Assembly: GCA_023132435.1 (NCBI GenBank)
Contig: JAGLYF010000012.1
Location: 1 to 32,443, forward strand
DNA from: Calditrichia bacterium
GTDB lineage: Bacteria > Calditrichota > Calditrichia > JAJRVZ01
Length of the DNA stretch: 32,443 nt
Direction of reading: 5' to 3'
Below the pieces are notes generated by a model. That model was given only the letters and a program-made list of their open reading frames with translations, searched no databases and was not told the origin of the DNA. The position numbers and the translations under genes are program-made. Below are positions 7,251-16,575 of the stretch, in pieces. The number at the start of each line of letters is the position of its first letter. Position 1 is the first letter of the stretch.

Positions 7251-8717
7251 CTAATCATCCTCATGAAAATTAGGGACTTCTGTCTTTTCTTCATCCACTT
7301 CGACGGAAATCGAGCCGACAATGATCTCAATACTTCCCTTCAGAGGTATAGCCTGTTGGTCCGGGGTAAACCAGCCCCAGGCGTCACCATTCATTCCTGC
7401 CACCCCTTTAAATTCAGCCCGGGCAAATATTTTTAACGATTCGATTTCATTTCCTTCAACTGAAAGACGTTCAGTTTCATTGAGGTATTCAATTTGTCCA
7501 TATTTATATTCTTCGTCAATAACAACCGTGGTAACACCACTCAATTTATCTGAAACCAGACCACGGGCAAAATACAACATGGAGGTACTGTCCTGAACCT
7601 TTCGTGGCAAATCCTTGAAAATATAACTAAACCGGCCCTCCTCAGTCATTGCATAAGCTTCAAAAATGTTATTATTATAATCATAATAATATACTTTTAC
7701 GAAAGAATGATCACTTCCCGGTGTATACAGGCGTGATTTTACGGCGTTTAATGTCTCCGGATCAAGATAGGATTCATAAATATGATGTAAGGATATGATA
7801 AATCCAAAAGAAGGATTACTATCGACAAAGAAAATAATGGGATATATCGTTTTCCCGCCGATTATCTCCGGCTTTTTGGTCAGGACTTTTAACCACCCCA
7901 GGGTTATCGGACCATAACTAACTTTGTAATGCAACTCCTCATTGGGGTCAATTTTGTAGGTGTATAAAGGAAGTGGTTCAGGTGCCGGTAAATTATCCAT
8001 ATTATAAAGTACCTTCAGAGTATCTTTGATATGAGACCATGTCTTTGAATTTGGATAGTCGAGGATAATTTGTTTCAGGAAACGTTTGCTTTCCTTATCC
8101 TTTCCCATAGTGCGATACAAATTGGCTTTTTCCTGCAGGATAAGAGCTTCAGGGAAAATGTCGGGATTACCTTCGAGTAGTTCTTTTGCTTCCTCAAGTT
8201 TACCCTGCTGACGGTATAATGACGCCAATCCTACAAGTGCCGGAACATTATCATCATCGATATCGAGAGCACGGTTATATAATTCTTCGGTTTTTTCTAT
8301 TTGCTTTAACTCTTTAGTAATTTCAGCCATTTCAAGAATCAGATTGATATTGTCATCCTCTTCCTCCAGACCCCGTTGGAGATCATCATGCGCGGCATGA
8401 ATAAATCCGACCTTTTTATGAATTCGTGCCATTTGCAGATAGCAATAAGTAAAGTCGGATTCTTGTTCAATGACGGTTTGAAAATATGATAGAGCCTTGG
8501 TGAAATCTCCTTGTAAAGAATAGAGATAGCCAATATTATATAGGGTCGTAATTTCAGGATTCCCGGATTTTCCCCTTGCCAGAAGTAATTCAAGGGTCTT
8601 CTGACGGTCTCCTTCTAACCAGGCTTCTGTTTCTGCACTTAACCGGACAACTTTTTGTTTACTCTGAGCACATACGGTTGTAGCCAGAACAAGTAGAAAT
8701 AGAATCGTTTTTTTCAT
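7251..8717 (-). CDS. Secreted TPR protein with C-terminal DUF3108 domain
   Basis: 488 residues. A signal peptide (MKKTILFLLVLATTVCAQ, 1-18) is followed by a TPR solenoid (about 30-225), with units such as TTLYNIGYLYSLQGDFTKAL (57-76), AEELYNRALDIDDDNVPALV-like repeats around 143-162, and LASLYRQQGKLEEAKELLEG (164-183). From about 257 to 475 comes a DUF3108-like beta-rich domain (LHYKVSYGPITLGWLKV, then ESYLDPETLNAVKSRL and YFARGLVS), a family of predicted periplasmic or outer-membrane-facing proteins with a LolA/LolB-like fold. The gene lies 8 bp after the slipin gene, so it is the third gene of the nfeD operon. That suggests an envelope job linked to membrane quality control. Function not known; the DUF3108 match is from sequence pattern only. 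Confidence 0.8.
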   Translation of the reverse strand: MKKTILFLLVLATTVCAQSKQKVVRLSAETEAWLEGDRQKTLELLLARGKSGNPEITTLYNIGYLYSLQGDFTKALSYFQTVIEQESDFTYCYLQMARIHKKVGFIHAAHDDLQRGLEEEDDNINLILEMAEITKELKQIEKTEELYNRALDIDDDNVPALVGLASLYRQQGKLEEAKELLEGNPDIFPEALILQEKANLYRTMGKDKESKRFLKQIILDYPNSKTWSHIKDTLKVLYNMDNLPAPEPLPLYTYKIDPNEELHYKVSYGPITLGWLKVLTKKPEIIGGKTIYPIIFFVDSNPSFGFIISLHHIYESYLDPETLNAVKSRLYTPGSDHSFVKVYYYDYNNNIFEAYAMTEEGRFSYIFKDLPRKVQDSTSMLYFARGLVSDKLSGVTTVVIDEEYKYGQIEYLNETERLSVEGNEIESLKIFARAEFKGVAGMNGDAWGWFTPDQQAIPLKGSIEIIVGSISVEVDEEKTEVPNFHEDD

Positions 8718-8725
8718 CTATCTAA

Positions 8726-9484
8726 CTATTCTTCACCTTTCTTTGCTATACTTTCAAGAAATGGTTTGAACAGATCAATCGGAACCGGAAAGATCGTGGT
8801 CGAATTATTTTCAGTGGCTACTTCACTCAGCGTTTGGAGATAACGTAGTTGAATTGCCACAGGATATTTACTTATTATTGAAGCCGCCTGAGAAAGCCTC
8901 TCTGCTGCCTGAAATTCACCTTCCGCATTAATGATTTTTGCCCTTCTTTCGCGTTCAGCTTCAGCCTGTTTGGCCATCGCCCTTTTCATTTCCATAGGGA
9001 GGTCAATATGTTTTACTTCCACTAGTGAAACTTTAATTCCCCAGGGATCGGATGAATTGTCGATTATACTTTGTAGTTCATGATTAATTTTTTCCCGTTC
9101 ACCTAACAGTTCATCCAGTTCAACCTGGCCGGCAATACTTCGCAGGGTGGTTTGTGAAAGCTGAGATGTGGCAAAGGTAAAATTTTCCACTTCCACAATC
9201 GCTTTTTCCGGATTTATCACCCGAAAATAGACGACGGCATTAACCTGTACAGAAACATTATCTTTGGTTATAACATCCTGTGGTGGTACATCCATAACGA
9301 CCGTCCGCAAACTGGTTTTCACCATCCTATCAATAAACGGTATCAGAATAATTAATCCCGGTCCTTTCGCACCGACCAGTCGGCCGAGACGAAAAACCAC
9401 CCCACGTTCATATTCCCTTAAAATTCGAATCGCCGAGGCAATTATCAGAATGACAACGATAGCAATGCTAGCAATAAAAGGCAT
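8726..9484 (-). CDS. Slipin / stomatin-like SPFH membrane protein
   Basis: 252 residues. One N-terminal membrane segment (about 4-20) precedes the SPFH domain: [20 protein letters not shown] (23-42), [25 protein letters not shown]-type strand [18 protein letters not shown], and [21 protein letters not shown] coiled-coil region follows (about 165-210, [20 protein letters not shown]) and a short C-terminal tail. Slipins oligomerise and scaffold membrane microdomains. The neighbour upstream is NfeD with its protease domain; the slipin-NfeD pair is a conserved bacterial and archaeal operon in which NfeD-type protease cleaves the slipin C-terminus. A strong AGGAGGG ribosome site lies about 5 nt upstream of the ATG. 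Gene spacing is 43 bp from nfeD and 8 bp to the TPR-DUF3108 gene. Confidence 0.93.
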   Translation of the reverse strand: MPFIASIAIVVILIIASAIRILREYERGVVFRLGRLVGAKGPGLIILIPFIDRMVKTSLRTVVMDVPPQDVITKDNVSVQVNAVVYFRVINPEKAIVEVENFTFATSQLSQTTLRSIAGQVELDELLGEREKINHELQSIIDNSSDPWGIKVSLVEVKHIDLPMEMKRAMAKQAEAERERRAKIINAEGEFQAAERLSQAASIISKYPVAIQLRYLQTLSEVATENNSTTIFPVPIDLFKPFLESIAKKGEE

Positions 9485-9527
9485 TTTTCCCTCCTGTTTT
9501 TATGGTTATTCTTTAATCTAAAAAATT

Positions 9528-10808
9528 TTATTTTACGGTTTTTACTTTTAGACGTAAATGTTGTGAATGTACCTCCTCAACGATGACCCGTTGTCCTTTT
9601 TTGATCCTGCGGTCAGAAACAGCCTTCCAAATTTCTCCATGAACTTCTATCTGACCCGTAGGATTAAGATCATCAATGGTCACACCCTCTTCACCGACAA
9701 GACCTTCTTTTCCTGTCGATGGTTTCTTTCGATGTGCTCTTATGACAAAACTAATCGCAATAATAAAAAACAGCGTCATGGTGATCGTTGCACCAAGAAT
9801 GACTTTCCAACTGATTTGTAAAAATGGAAGAGGGCTGTCTACAAGCATAAGGGACCCCAATACTAATGATATTACACCACCAATGGTCAATATACCATAA
9901 CTTGGTATTTTTATTTCGAGTAGAAATAATATGGCTGAAAAAAGGATCAGTAAAAGACCGGCGATGTTGATAGGAATTGTTTGAACCGAATATAGAAAAA
10001 GAATAATACAGATACCACCAACGACACCAGGTAAAATAGATCCCGGATTATAGAGTTCGAGTGAAATTCCTGTTATCCCGATAAGGAACAAAATATAAAG
10101 TATATTTGGATCACTGAGAATATCCAGAGCTCTTTGCCGCCAATTCATTTCATAGGATTCAATCCGCGCATTCTCAGTATCCAGAACCCGATATCCACTC
10201 AATACTTCAACTTTTCTTCCATGTACTGCAATTAACAGACTATCGACGGTCGGTACAATATAATCGACGACATTTAGCTTCAGAGCTTCTTTTTCTGTGA
10301 TATTTGCACTTTCCCGGATCGCACTTTCGGCCCAATCAGCATTACGTTCTCTTTTTTCTGCGACCGAACGAATATGGGCAACGGCATCATTAACTATCTT
10401 TTCCTCCATTACCTTAGAAGTATCCTGCGTCCCACCCATACTGACCGGATGAGCCGAGCCGATATTCGTTCCCGGGGCCATTGCGGCAATATGCGCCGCT
10501 ATCGTTATAAATACACCGGCTGATCCTGCCCGTGAACCTGAAGGTGAAACGTAAACAGCTACAGGCACATCGGCTCCGAGGATTCCTTTTACAATGTCAT
10601 GCATCGATACCATCAATCCACCGGGTGTATCCATTTCTATTATCAACAATTCAGCTCCTGCTTCTTCTGCCTTCTCTATTGATTCAAGAATATATTCGGT
10701 GGCAATAGGATTAATAATACCATTGATCGTGATTTTATGGATAATTTTTGTTTGGGCTAATATCGAAGCAGCCAGAATAAATAGCCAGATTAAAATTTTG
10801 TTTTTCAT
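9528..10808 (-). CDS. nfeD: NfeD-family membrane serine protease (long form, ClpP-like)
   Basis: 426 residues, long NfeD. Signal peptide (1-19, ending ILAQ), ClpP/crotonase-like protease domain (about 22-215), four to five membrane segments (about 237-355), and a C-terminal OB-fold NfeD domain (about 365-426, GLVGEEGVTIDDLNPTGQIE). The catalytic Ser is S96 in GSRAGSAG and the Lys is K137 in EEKIVNDA. Their 41-residue spacing equals Ser97/Lys138 of Pyrococcus PH1510. EMDTPGGLMVSM (58-69) is the oxyanion-side motif. Downstream (43 bp) is the slipin gene, its expected partner and substrate. First gene of a three-gene operon. It acts at the inner membrane with the protease domain outside the cytoplasm. 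Confidence 0.94.
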   Translation of the reverse strand: MKNKILIWLFILAASILAQTKIIHKITINGIINPIATEYILESIEKAEEAGAELLIIEMDTPGGLMVSMHDIVKGILGADVPVAVYVSPSGSRAGSAGVFITIAAHIAAMAPGTNIGSAHPVSMGGTQDTSKVMEEKIVNDAVAHIRSVAEKRERNADWAESAIRESANITEKEALKLNVVDYIVPTVDSLLIAVHGRKVEVLSGYRVLDTENARIESYEMNWRQRALDILSDPNILYILFLIGITGISLELYNPGSILPGVVGGICIILFLYSVQTIPINIAGLLLILFSAILFLLEIKIPSYGILTIGGVISLVLGSLMLVDSPLPFLQISWKVILGATITMTLFFIIAISFVIRAHRKKPSTGKEGLVGEEGVTIDDLNPTGQIEVHGEIWKAVSDRRIKKGQRVIVEEVHSQHLRLKVKTVK

Positions 10809-11237
10809 AGGCTTAAATTTTACAGATAATCATATATTTTTTCAACTTATATGTTATATTTTCTAAAGTCAAGATAATTCAAATTGGTGAGATTTACTAT
10901 ATGTAAACAAGAAGATTTTTAATATATTCCTGAAAGTTTTAAATCTATTGACGTTAATAGGGTAACCAGTGAAAAATTATAGACTTTATTGACATCAATT
11001 TGTGTTTTTAATACATTGATTAATCTGATCTATTCATAGTGCGGTAAACCGCAAGTGACTAAAGTTAAAAGTGATCTAAAGTGCCTAAAATAATCCCCTT
11101 TTTTAATCACGCCACGTCGTAGACCCCGTTAAACGGGGTAGACGGATTAGCCTGCCGGCGAAGGGGAAACTTTACTGTCACTATTTGATAAATCTAAAAT
11201 TCATGAATTAACCAGGACAATAAATATACGTATAAAA
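10809..11237. other. Divergent intergenic region between nfeD and the potassium channel
   Basis: 429 bp without a gene. Both flanking genes start here, so two promoters are expected. A hairpin ACCCCGTT-A-AACGGGGT lies at 11123-11139, next to GCCTGCCGGCGAAGGGG-type repeat sequence, and a degenerate copy of other dispersed repeats lies at 11041-11095. I see no small open frame with a convincing ribosome site. Confidence 0.5.
10846..10872 (-). promoter_or_regulatory. Possible sigma-70-like promoter for the nfeD operon
   Basis: On the minus strand, TTGACT (10867-10872) and TATAAG (10846-10851) are separated by 15 bp, about 38 bp upstream of the nfeD start codon. The spacing is shorter than the optimal 17 and the region is AT-rich, so chance is a real alternative. 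Confidence 0.25.
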
Positions 11238-11777
11238 ATGATAAAAAACCTTGCGGAATTTACTCATCAGACACTGACACGGATTGTCTTTGCCATCACA
11301 TTTTTTGCCCTGATCGGTGCATCACTTGTTTTTCTATTCGAAGGCAGTGTCAACGAGCAATTTAAGGCCATGGGCGATGCAGTCTGGTGGGTCCTTGTGA
11401 CCATGACAACGGTCGGTTATGGGGATAAGGTACCAATGACAACCGGTGGTAGAGTCATCGGTATTATTATTATGTTTTTTGGGTTAGCCTTATTATCTTC
11501 CTTTACAGCAACCATTTCATCATTTTTTATCACAAAAAAAATTAAAGAGGGTAGAGGTTTGGAAGAGATAAAATTAAAAAACCATCTGATTAGTTTCAGC
11601 AACATTCTTAGCGATGATTATTCATATATCGATCAGTTTATTCGAAGAAAATTTGAGGAAGCCGGTCGGGGATTGAGTGAAGAAAAGAGGATAAATATTC
11701 GTATAAATCCGGTCTCCGAAACAATTATAGATTCAAAAGATTTTCTTATTTTGATTAGTAAGGGAGACAACCTTTAG
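11238..11777 (+). CDS. Two-helix potassium channel lacking its RCK (TrkA-N) domain
   Basis: 179 residues. TM1 lies at about 14-35, the pore helix and selectivity filter at 47-63 (WWVLVTMTTVGYGD, filter T58-V-G-Y-G-D63), and TM2 at about 72-97. The filter is that of a K+-selective channel. In ligand-gated bacterial channels of this type TM2 leads through a linker such as EIKLKNH into a Rossmann RCK domain of 130 or more residues. Here EIKLKNHLISF (110-120) is followed within 40 residues by INPVSETIIDSKDFLILISK (156-175), which looks like the very end of a TrkA-C/RCK-C domain. The nucleotide-binding part appears to be missing with the frame intact. Followed 58 bp later by the unknown 608-residue gene. 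Confidence 0.85.
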   Translation: MIKNLAEFTHQTLTRIVFAITFFALIGASLVFLFEGSVNEQFKAMGDAVWWVLVTMTTVGYGDKVPMTTGGRVIGIIIMFFGLALLSSFTATISSFFITKKIKEGRGLEEIKLKNHLISFSNILSDDYSYIDQFIRRKFEEAGRGLSEEKRINIRINPVSETIIDSKDFLILISKGDNL

Positions 11778-11835
11778 CCATGTCAAATCCATTAATTGAC
11801 GACTGCCTTCAGTCTTGCCTTAGAAGGAGACTGAG

Positions 11836-13662
11836 TTGATTAAAAAGGGCAGGTTCATTTTTCAAACCGAGAGCGAATATTTCAAATTTGTCATGGAACG
11901 GTATTTTCGCAAAATTCCGCCTATCCCGACAAATGTATATCTAAACCTTGGAAACGCCATCGATGAAAAGAACCGGATAAAACTTGCTACACTCTGCCAT
12001 TTTCCATCGATCGTCAATACACTTGCCAGGGACAAAAATTATAAAGTTGCCGAAGCAGCTCTAAAAAATGATTTCTGGTTACTTGTCGGAGAACTGCAAG
12101 ATGTTCTGGGATTTGGTAAAAGAGAAAGAAGAGAATTTGCCCGTCAGGAAGTTTTTCGCATCATTCTTGTCCTTTTAATGTTTGAAGATGATCTGGATGT
12201 TATTCGGGAGGTATTACGTAACGCTTCTGTCTCTACTCAAATGCTCGCAATATTTATTAACCTGCTGGATAAAAGAGGAAGAGGTCAAAAAGATCGGCAA
12301 ATTTTAAAAGAAGCGCAAGATGTTCTTTTGGCAAAAAAACAGCGGATCATAAAAGCTTCAGAAATAAAAAAATCCAGAAAGCACCTTTCCCAAAATGAAT
12401 ATCAACTCTCTCTGGTCCAGAAACTCGCTGACGATGACAAAGTGATCCGTAAAGCGGTTCACAATATCCTTGTGGATCTAAAGCCTGAACTCATATTAGA
12501 ATTTATCCTGCTGACCACCAAGGAAGGTCCGAAGGAAGAAATTCTCTCACAATTTATTATTCTGTCTGAATTAACTCAGGTAATTGAAAAGCGGGAGGAT
12601 CTTCGAAAAACTTCGGCAATGGAACTTTTTGAGGAAAAATCGGCGGATTCGAAATTCAGGAATTTAAACGTGGCCGAATACTTTAGTGATTTGATCAATC
12701 GACAGAGATTATCTTTACTCGATCAGTGCCAGGAAGATCTGACTGATTTTCAACATGTTTTACTCCTCGCAAACTGCCATTGCGATTTCAACGAGGAAAT
12801 CAGATCGATTGCTAACAACATCATAAGTCTTGATGATATATTTTCACTGGTAAATGATATTTCCACACCACAACATATTTTCAAGGCCATCCTGGATATT
12901 TTACGCGATCATCCGCTCGAAGGGATACAAAAAAAGGTTGAATCAACTTATCAGGATGAAAGTAAGCGTCTCTGGACCCGGTTAAAAGAGTTAGAACAAA
13001 CCATCAATGCCTATTTTGATATTATTTTTCAATCCCTGGGATTTACCCAGATCAATGAATATAATGTTTCAATAAAATCATTGGAACAGGCTGAGAGGAC
13101 GATCGAGCACCTGTCACCAAGACTGGATGATTCAACCCGAAAAAAGATAGATCAGGCGCTCCCTGCCTTTGTTGAAATTAAAAAAGCGGTTGAAATGCAG
13201 ATTTATGAAATCAATGCCGATACAACACCAGGCAAGTTAAAAGACCTTTATCATATCCAGGACATAATTCAGCAAATATATGATCTCAAAAATATCGGGA
13301 AAGAAGGTCTGCGTCCGGGAATATTGAAAGATATTGATCCCGAATTGCTGACAAAAGCCGGTAAAATATGGCAGAGTGCCCTGGGTCAATTTTTAGGAAG
13401 AATTAAACATCTCAACGAAATGATCAAAATAAAATTTACCATACTGGCCAAAGAAGTGGAAAAACATGAAAATATTCAGGGTGATTTTGTCGAGGTTGTC
13501 GAAACCTTTGAAGAAAACCACAAAAAGAAGATAAAATGTGATCTTACCATTGCCTGCAATCAATGCTCCAAACGTGGCTGTGCTTCCGAAAGATTTCTTA
13601 CTGAAACAGAATTTTTTATCGATGAATTGTTAGATAATTTTATGGACAGCAACAGCCAATAA
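11836..13662 (+). CDS. Unknown helical protein with C-terminal four-cysteine cluster
   Basis: 608 residues, not recognised. No signal peptide or membrane segment is seen, so it is probably cytoplasmic. It is almost all helix: residues about 30-370 have HEAT-like or leucine-rich-variant character (KLATLCHFPSIVNTLARDKN, IREVLRNASVSTQMLAIFIN, and a second block at KVIRKAVHNILVDL), and residues about 375-560 are long amphipathic helices that may form coiled coils. The C-terminus carries C568-x5-C574-x2-C577-x4-C582, a possible zinc or iron-sulfur site. The start is TTG, supported by AGGAGA about 7 nt upstream; no better ATG lies nearby. It follows the K+ channel gene by 58 bp and may be cotranscribed with it. 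The HEAT-like reading is pattern-based. Confidence 0.8.
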   Translation: MIKKGRFIFQTESEYFKFVMERYFRKIPPIPTNVYLNLGNAIDEKNRIKLATLCHFPSIVNTLARDKNYKVAEAALKNDFWLLVGELQDVLGFGKRERREFARQEVFRIILVLLMFEDDLDVIREVLRNASVSTQMLAIFINLLDKRGRGQKDRQILKEAQDVLLAKKQRIIKASEIKKSRKHLSQNEYQLSLVQKLADDDKVIRKAVHNILVDLKPELILEFILLTTKEGPKEEILSQFIILSELTQVIEKREDLRKTSAMELFEEKSADSKFRNLNVAEYFSDLINRQRLSLLDQCQEDLTDFQHVLLLANCHCDFNEEIRSIANNIISLDDIFSLVNDISTPQHIFKAILDILRDHPLEGIQKKVESTYQDESKRLWTRLKELEQTINAYFDIIFQSLGFTQINEYNVSIKSLEQAERTIEHLSPRLDDSTRKKIDQALPAFVEIKKAVEMQIYEINADTTPGKLKDLYHIQDIIQQIYDLKNIGKEGLRPGILKDIDPELLTKAGKIWQSALGQFLGRIKHLNEMIKIKFTILAKEVEKHENIQGDFVEVVETFEENHKKKIKCDLTIACNQCSKRGCASERFLTETEFFIDELLDNFMDSNSQ

Positions 13663-13701
13663 CCTTCAGAATACAATAATTACAAAGACGCCAAGAAAAT
13701 A

Positions 13702-13748
13702 TAACCCACCCCTTAATCCCCCGAGTACTCGGGGGATGGGGAGGGTTA
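13702..13748. repeat. Palindromic hairpin repeat downstream of the 608-residue gene
   Basis: The core is a perfect inverted repeat centred on GAGTACTC (13716-13737), extended by CCCC/GGGG, CCC/GGG and TAA/TTA pairs with a 3-nt bulge (13713-13715) and one A-A mismatch. The core CCCCCGAGTACTCGGGGG is identical to that in the element at 319-342. It could also end transcription of the upstream gene, though no T run follows. Confidence 0.7.
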
Positions 13749-13805
13749 AATAAAAAATCATTAGATAATTTTACAGAAGATTTGTAAATTTTATGTTTAT
13801 TCAAT

Positions 13806-13846
13806 ATACGGCAACTAGTTATATATAGTTGAACTTAAAGCCGTAT
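13806..13846 (+). promoter_or_regulatory. Bipartite hairpin in the valS upstream region
   Basis: ATACGGC (806-812 of the 13-kb block) pairs with GCCGTAT (13840-13846), and inside it CAACTA pairs with TAGTTG (13812-13831). It lies 84 bp before the valS ATG. It could be an operator or a leader RNA structure. It does not show T-box features that I can recognise. Confidence 0.25.
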
Positions 13847-13929
13847 TCAACCACGGCTGCTCCTGTAATCAAAAGGATCTTTAACCATAGAATTCGCGTA
13901 ATATATTTAATGAAGAAATCGGAGACTTA

Positions 13930-16575
13930 ATGAGAAATTGTCAAATTGACAAGATCTACGATCCTAAAAAGGTTGAAGACAAGTGGTATGATTTCTGGCT
14001 TAAAAAGAATTATTTTGCCGCCAGTCCGAATAAAGACAAAAAACCGTACGTCATAGTAATTCCACCACCAAATGTTACTGACATTCTCCACGCCGGACAT
14101 GCGTTCAACAATACCATACAGGATATCTATATCCGCTATAAAAGAAAAAAAGGATTTGAAACATTATGGCAACCCGGAACCGATCATGCTGGTATCGCTA
14201 CTCAAAACGTGGTTGAAAGAAGCCTGGCCAAGGAAAATATTACCCGTCATGATTTGGGAAGGGAAAAATTTGTAGAAAAGGTTTGGGAATGGCGTGAAAA
14301 ATATGGGTCAACAATTATCCACCAGCTGAAAAAACTCGGTTGTTCCTGTGACTGGTCCCGGGAACGTTTTACGATGGATTATAGCCTTTCAAATGCTGTT
14401 AAAGAAATATTTGTTCGTTTATATGAAAAAGATCTCATCTATAAGGGAAAATATATTATAAACTGGTGCCCCCGCTGTTCTACTGCTCTATCTGATGAAG
14501 AGGTTGAACACAGAGAATCCGCCGGTCAATTATGGTACTTTATGTATCCGTATAAAGATAAACATGGAACGGTTGTTGTGGCGACAACCCGACCGGAGAC
14601 GATGCTCGGGGATACAGCTGTGGCGGTCAATCCTAAAGATAAACGCTACAAACATCTGATAGGCAAAACGCTGATTTTACCCCTGATGGATCGTAAGATC
14701 CCGGTTGTGGCCGATGAATTTGTTGATCCGGAATTTGGAACAGGTGCGGTAAAAGTAACACCGGCCCATGATCCAAACGATTTCCTGATCGGTGAGCGAC
14801 ATAATCTTGAGCAAATTAATATTCTCAATCCTGATGGTACCCTGAATGATAATGCCGGACAGTTTGCCGGTGCCGATCGATTTGTTGCCCGTAATCAGGT
14901 AATTCAGGAGATGAAAAATCTTGGCTATTTGGAAAAAGTGACTTCTCATCACCATAATGTTGGCCATTGTCATCGCTGTAACACAATGATTGAGCCTTAT
15001 CTATCTGAACAATGGTTTGTCAAAGTGAAACCACTGGCGAAACCTGCTTTGCAAGTGGTTAAGTATGGGAAAGTGAGATTTCATCCGCATGACCGCTGGT
15101 ATCGAACATATGAGCATTGGATGGAAAATGTGCGAGACTGGTGTATTTCCAGACAGCTCTGGTGGGGACATCGCATCCCCGTGTATTACTGTGATGATTG
15201 TAAAGAAATGATGGTTCTCAGAGAAATCCCGGAAAAATGTACAAAATGTGACAGTTCAAATATCCGGCAGGATGAAGACGTATTGGACACCTGGTTTTCT
15301 TCCTGGCTCTGGCCCTTTTCCACCCAGGGTTGGCCTGAACAGACTGAAGATTTAAAATACTTTTACCCCACAGACCTGCTGGTAACAGGACCGGATATTA
15401 TATTTTTCTGGGTCGCGCGTATGATTATGGCCGGTCTTGAATTTATGGAGGAAGTGCCGTTTCATGATGTTCTTCTTAACGGGATTGTCCGTGATGAACA
15501 CGGAAAAAAAATGAGTAAGTCCCTCGGTAATGGTATCGATCCACTGGAAATGATCGAACAGTTCAGCGCCGATGCTGTTCGCTTCACCCTGATTATACTC
15601 AGTTCAGAAGGTCAGGATATTAATTTGTCCACCAAGCATTTTGAGATGGGACGAAATTTCTCGAATAAAATCTGGAATGCTTATAGATTTCTTTCCATGC
15701 ATTTTAAGAAAGTCGATACTGATTTTGAAAAATATCAGGATCATTTTGAGTTAGCTGATCAATGGATATTGAGCAGTTTTCAGAAAACCATCGAGGCGAC
15801 AGAGTCAAATCTAAACCGTTTCAGAGTCAATGAGTCACTAAATGTAATTTATCAGTTTTTCTGGCATAATTACTGTGACTGGTATCTTGAATTGATAAAA
15901 AAACGCCTGTATGCCGATGAATCAGATTCCCGTAAAGCCGCTCTCAGCATTGCCGCTTACATTATGAAAGAAACGATGAGTGTCATGCATCCTTTTATCC
16001 CATTCATCACAGAAGAAGTCTGGCAGGCCTTTAAAAACCGTCATGATGAAAGTATCGTAATTCAATCCTGGCCTCAGGTACTGAAGAATCATGTAAATGA
16101 TTCCGTGGAAAAGAAAATGGTGTTTATCCAGTCTTTAATCGGGGCGATAAGAAACATTCGGGCGGAAATGAATGTTCCTCCGGGAAAAGATGCTCCATTA
16201 TATGTGCGTTCAAATGATGCGGTAATGGATATGATTAAACGTTATAAAGAATATTTTAGTAGTCTGGCAAAAGTTGAGGATATATTTCCTTATTCAACCG
16301 AACTTGAGGAGACAGTAACCGCGACCGCTGTTGTAGAAGGGACTGAATTGTTTATCCCCCTGGCGGATCTCATCGATATAGAAAAAGAGAAAGAACGATT
16401 ACATAAAGAAATGCAACGTCTGCAGGGACTGGAAAAAAGTATATCGGGTAAACTGTCCAATCAAAACTTTATCAGCAAAGCACCGGAAGCAGTGGTTACA
16501 AGTGAAAAGGATAAACTCGCAAAAATTCAGGAGAGTCTGAAAAAAGTAACAAAGAATTACCAGAAGCTTTTGTAA
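13930..16575 (+). CDS. valS: Valyl-tRNA synthetase
   Basis: Cytoplasmic class I synthetase that charges tRNA-Val. 881 residues, the normal bacterial length. In order: N-terminal helix, HIGH-type motif HAGH at 54-57 within PPPNVTDILHAGHA, CP1 editing domain (about 190-340, including TTRPETMLGDTAVAV and GTGAVKVTPAHDPND), a zinc-ribbon-like segment CDDC...CTKC (about 418-440), VLDTWFSSWLWP, the KMSKS loop at 527-531, the anticodon-binding helical domain, and a C-terminal coiled coil (about 815-881) that grips the tRNA. The residue before the HIGH box is Asp (T50-D51) where many homologues have Gly or Ala. It is preceded by 267 bp of repeat-rich DNA and followed by the GGATGCT repeat. GGAGAC ribosome site upstream. 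Confidence 0.97.
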   Translation: MRNCQIDKIYDPKKVEDKWYDFWLKKNYFAASPNKDKKPYVIVIPPPNVTDILHAGHAFNNTIQDIYIRYKRKKGFETLWQPGTDHAGIATQNVVERSLAKENITRHDLGREKFVEKVWEWREKYGSTIIHQLKKLGCSCDWSRERFTMDYSLSNAVKEIFVRLYEKDLIYKGKYIINWCPRCSTALSDEEVEHRESAGQLWYFMYPYKDKHGTVVVATTRPETMLGDTAVAVNPKDKRYKHLIGKTLILPLMDRKIPVVADEFVDPEFGTGAVKVTPAHDPNDFLIGERHNLEQINILNPDGTLNDNAGQFAGADRFVARNQVIQEMKNLGYLEKVTSHHHNVGHCHRCNTMIEPYLSEQWFVKVKPLAKPALQVVKYGKVRFHPHDRWYRTYEHWMENVRDWCISRQLWWGHRIPVYYCDDCKEMMVLREIPEKCTKCDSSNIRQDEDVLDTWFSSWLWPFSTQGWPEQTEDLKYFYPTDLLVTGPDIIFFWVARMIMAGLEFMEEVPFHDVLLNGIVRDEHGKKMSKSLGNGIDPLEMIEQFSADAVRFTLIILSSEGQDINLSTKHFEMGRNFSNKIWNAYRFLSMHFKKVDTDFEKYQDHFELADQWILSSFQKTIEATESNLNRFRVNESLNVIYQFFWHNYCDWYLELIKKRLYADESDSRKAALSIAAYIMKETMSVMHPFIPFITEEVWQAFKNRHDESIVIQSWPQVLKNHVNDSVEKKMVFIQSLIGAIRNIRAEMNVPPGKDAPLYVRSNDAVMDMIKRYKEYFSSLAKVEDIFPYSTELEETVTATAVVEGTELFIPLADLIDIEKEKERLHKEMQRLQGLEKSISGKLSNQNFISKAPEAVVTSEKDKLAKIQESLKKVTKNYQKLL

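Noticed and set aside
13806-13846. T-box riboswitch before valS
   Set aside because: I cannot find a T-box consensus, a specifier loop or a terminator/antiterminator pair; only a simple bipartite hairpin is present.
13980-14110. valS with a damaged HIGH motif (HAGH preceded by Asp51)
   Set aside because: The second position of HIGH and the residue before the box vary among valyl-tRNA synthetases, and the rest of the enzyme including KMSKS is intact, so I do not regard it as inactivated.
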